DNA of 7,574 bases from Flavobacteriales bacterium UBA958 (lineage in GTDB: Bacteria; Bacteroidota; Bacteroidia; Flavobacteriales_D; Crocinitomicaceae), in NCBI GenBank assembly GCA_002293045.1, contig DBCM01000008.1:1-7574 (forward strand), in the 5' to 3' direction. Shown here one piece after another: positions 6,801 to 7,574 of this stretch. The first letter of the stretch is position 1; each line of letters begins with the position of its first letter. A model generated the notes under the pieces. It was not told the DNA's origin. It searched no databases and saw nothing but the letters and a program-made list of their open reading frames with translations. The translations under genes and the position numbers were made by a program.

Positions 6801-7574
6801 GGAGCAAGTGATGTTGCTTTCTCAGAAGTTGGCGGATTTTACCAAAGGTGAGGCCGATACCCTGAGAAAAGCGATGGGAAAAAAGGACCGTAAAGTACTG
6901 GATAAAATGCGTCCGGTTTTTATAGAGCGTGGAAATGCGAAAGGTCATGCTAACGATAAATTGGAGAAAATTTGGAAAGATTGGGAGGCCTTTGCTTCTT
7001 ATGCATTCAATAAATCGCATTCTACGTGTTATGCGTGGGTAGCTTATCAAACGGCCTATCTTAAAGCAAATTACCCGGCCGAATATATGGCTGCAGTGTT
7101 GAGTAATAACATGAGCGACATCAAGCAAGTAACGTTCTTTATGGAAGAATGTCGCCGCATGGGCGTGAATGTGTTGGGGCCGGATGTGAATGAATCACGA
7201 CTGAATTTTACCGTGAATGCGAACGGGGACATTCGTTTTGGTTTGGGAGCCATTCGTGGGATTGGTGAAGGACCAGTAGAGGCGATTATTCAAGGACGAG
7301 CAGAGGGAAGATACACGAGTATTTTTGATTTCAGTCGGCGGGTAAATTTTAAAGCCATCAACCGAACAGCCATGCAAAATTTAGTGTATGCGGGTGGATT
7401 TGATTCCTTCAGTGAATTGCATCGGGCACAATATTTTATGGAAGAAGGTGCAAATCGCTTATTTTTAGATCACATCATTCGGTACGGTACCTCTTTTCAA
7501 GAAAACAAAGATTCAAACCAGCACGACCTCTTTGGTGAGGGTTCTGGATTTGATGTGGTGGAACCGAAAGTTCC
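3883..7574 (+). CDS. dnaE: DNA polymerase III alpha subunit with fused N-terminal DEDDh exonuclease (3' truncated by window)
   Basis: This is the replicative chromosomal polymerase with proofreading built into the same chain. The frame is open from ATG 3883 to the window end, giving 1230 codons. I expect about 1450-1500 residues in full, so the OB fold and C-terminal domain are missing. Residues 1-185 are a DnaQ-like exonuclease: 'FDTETTGL' (D6, E8), 'GHNLKFDVN' (D105) and H170-D175 in 'HNATADVE'. A poorly conserved linker follows. The PHP domain begins at 'HLHVHSQFTLL' (257-267) and is partly degenerate. The polymerase core shows 'GPGRGSAAGS' (641-650), 'PDIDIDF' with catalytic D683 and D685, the third aspartate D852 in 'KMDFLGLKTLT', 'EADTLRKAMGKK' and 'FNKSHS' (1042-1047). 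A helix-hairpin-helix region starts at 'FGLGAIRGIG' (1119-1128). 'QHDLF' (1213-1217) looks like the internal beta-clamp-binding motif. The start 'MYLIFDTETTGLP' is as expected for Flavobacteriales homologues. Confidence 0.97.
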   Translation, partial: MYLIFDTETTGLPRNFKAPITDTDNWPRVVQLAWQVHDESGKLIKHNAAIIKPNGYTIPFDSEKVHGISTALANYVGRELDEVIAEFLYDLKQAKFIVGHNLKFDVNVMGCEFVRMDMESPLESMPVLDTCTEDSATLVQLTGGKGGRFKLPTLTELYGFLFNESFNEAHNATADVEATTRCFLELIRRGHYSPERLQTDEGYGLRFKEANPNTIALVGLEHQNLKEASKALKQSDKTQRTDTTELPVELEDAPFTHLHVHSQFTLLQSTAEIKSLINKAIELDLPALALTDNGNMMAAFQFEKVLSDHNAKIMQEKAEAEENGSPFTKRPILPIIGCEFNVCVDHKNRDTKDVGYKMVFLAKNKNGYQNLIKLSSLAYTNGFYYLPRIDKALVEQYSNDLIVLSGGLDGEITSLILNVGEAQAESALLWWKSVFNEDFYLEINRHQLEAEDHANEVLVRFSKAHDVKLVATNNSYYVNQGDANAHDVLLCVRDGELMSTPIGRGRGYRHGFENDEFYFKSPEQMKRLFSDLPEAILTISEIIEKCEAYTLSRDVLLPKFEIPEEFIDPSDEINGTKNGENGFLKHLTYQGALKRYGEISEELKERLDFELKTIENTGYPGYFLIVQDFCNAAREMGVSVGPGRGSAAGSAVAYCTGITNVDPIKYDLLFERFLNPDRISMPDIDIDFDDEGRGRVIDYVINKYGANQVAQIITYGTMGAKSAIRDTARVLDLPLPEADRLAKLVPDISLKKLFELEDPALADALKNNQEALNNAKELRKIFQGNGPASDVLRQAKAIEGSVRNTGTHACGVIITPADITNFVPVATAKDSVMVCTQFDNSVAESAGLLKMDFLGLKTLTLIKDAVRIIKENRGIELDPDQFPTDDELTYKLFQRGETVGIFQYESPGMQKYMRELKPTAFADLIAMNALYRPGPLEYIPSYIKRKHGEEPIVYDLDDCEGHLKETYGITVYQEQVMLLSQKLADFTKGEADTLRKAMGKKDRKVLDKMRPVFIERGNAKGHANDKLEKIWKDWEAFASYAFNKSHSTCYAWVAYQTAYLKANYPAEYMAAVLSNNMSDIKQVTFFMEECRRMGVNVLGPDVNESRLNFTVNANGDIRFGLGAIRGIGEGPVEAIIQGRAEGRYTSIFDFSRRVNFKAINRTAMQNLVYAGGFDSFSELHRAQYFMEEGANRLFLDHIIRYGTSFQENKDSNQHDLFGEGSGFDVVEPKV

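Noticed and set aside
5667..7377. Seven minus-strand open frames of 60-119 residues opposite the polymerase core
   Set aside because: The plus strand encodes unbroken, strongly conserved polymerase motifs across the whole range. The minus-strand products overlap each other in different frames and resemble no protein family I know.
3883..7574. Possibility that the large gene is a Gram-positive type PolC
   Set aside because: In PolC the exonuclease is inserted inside the PHP domain after an OB domain. Here the exonuclease is at the very N-terminus and the rest follows the DnaE order, with the helix-hairpin-helix region after the polymerase core.
1..7574. A hidden mobile element, defence system or CRISPR array
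   Set aside because: Nearly every base is assigned to conserved housekeeping genes. There are no spaced direct repeats, terminal inverted repeats, transposase or integrase motifs, or abrupt changes of composition.

Overview
The window looks like an ordinary chromosomal stretch from a member of the Bacteroidota, most likely Flavobacteriales or a close relative. Three things point there: an alpha subunit of DNA polymerase III with a DEDDh proofreading exonuclease fused to its N-terminus, a Bacteroidota-type Ig-like (Big_5) lipoprotein with a 'CAQVGT..GG' mature N-terminus, and starts that lack clear Shine-Dalgarno sequences. Composition is moderately AT-rich throughout. I see no tRNA, rRNA, CRISPR array, insertion sequence or integrase, and no stretch longer than about 80 bases without a gene.

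Layout. Bases 1-408 hold the 3' end of holA (clamp-loader delta subunit). One base later comes rsmE (16S rRNA m3U1498 methyltransferase, 410-1096). Next, on the minus strand, is a DEDDy-type DnaQ-superfamily 3'-5' exonuclease (1065-1793), whose 3' end overlaps that of rsmE by 32 bp. A 52-bp divergent spacer (1794-1845) separates it from a free methionine-R-sulfoxide reductase of GAF fold (1846-2325). That gene overlaps by 22 bp the start of a secreted Ig-like lipoprotein gene (2304-3806). After a 76-bp spacer with a possible promoter, dnaE (3883 to the window end, 3' truncated) fills the remaining half.

How the genes relate. Two subunits of the replicative polymerase holoenzyme, delta and alpha, flank the region about 3.5 kb apart. 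Together with the stand-alone exonuclease this gives a loose DNA replication and repair theme. RsmE (ribosome maturation), MsrC (methionine sulfoxide repair) and the lipoprotein (cell envelope) are housekeeping genes with no obvious joint pathway.

I do not find evidence for a new defence, mobile or biosynthetic system. The points most worth a second look are in the fused polymerase: intact DEDDh exonuclease residues together with a PHP domain that has lost some metal-binding positions, and an internal clamp-binding motif. The gene overlaps are also worth noting.
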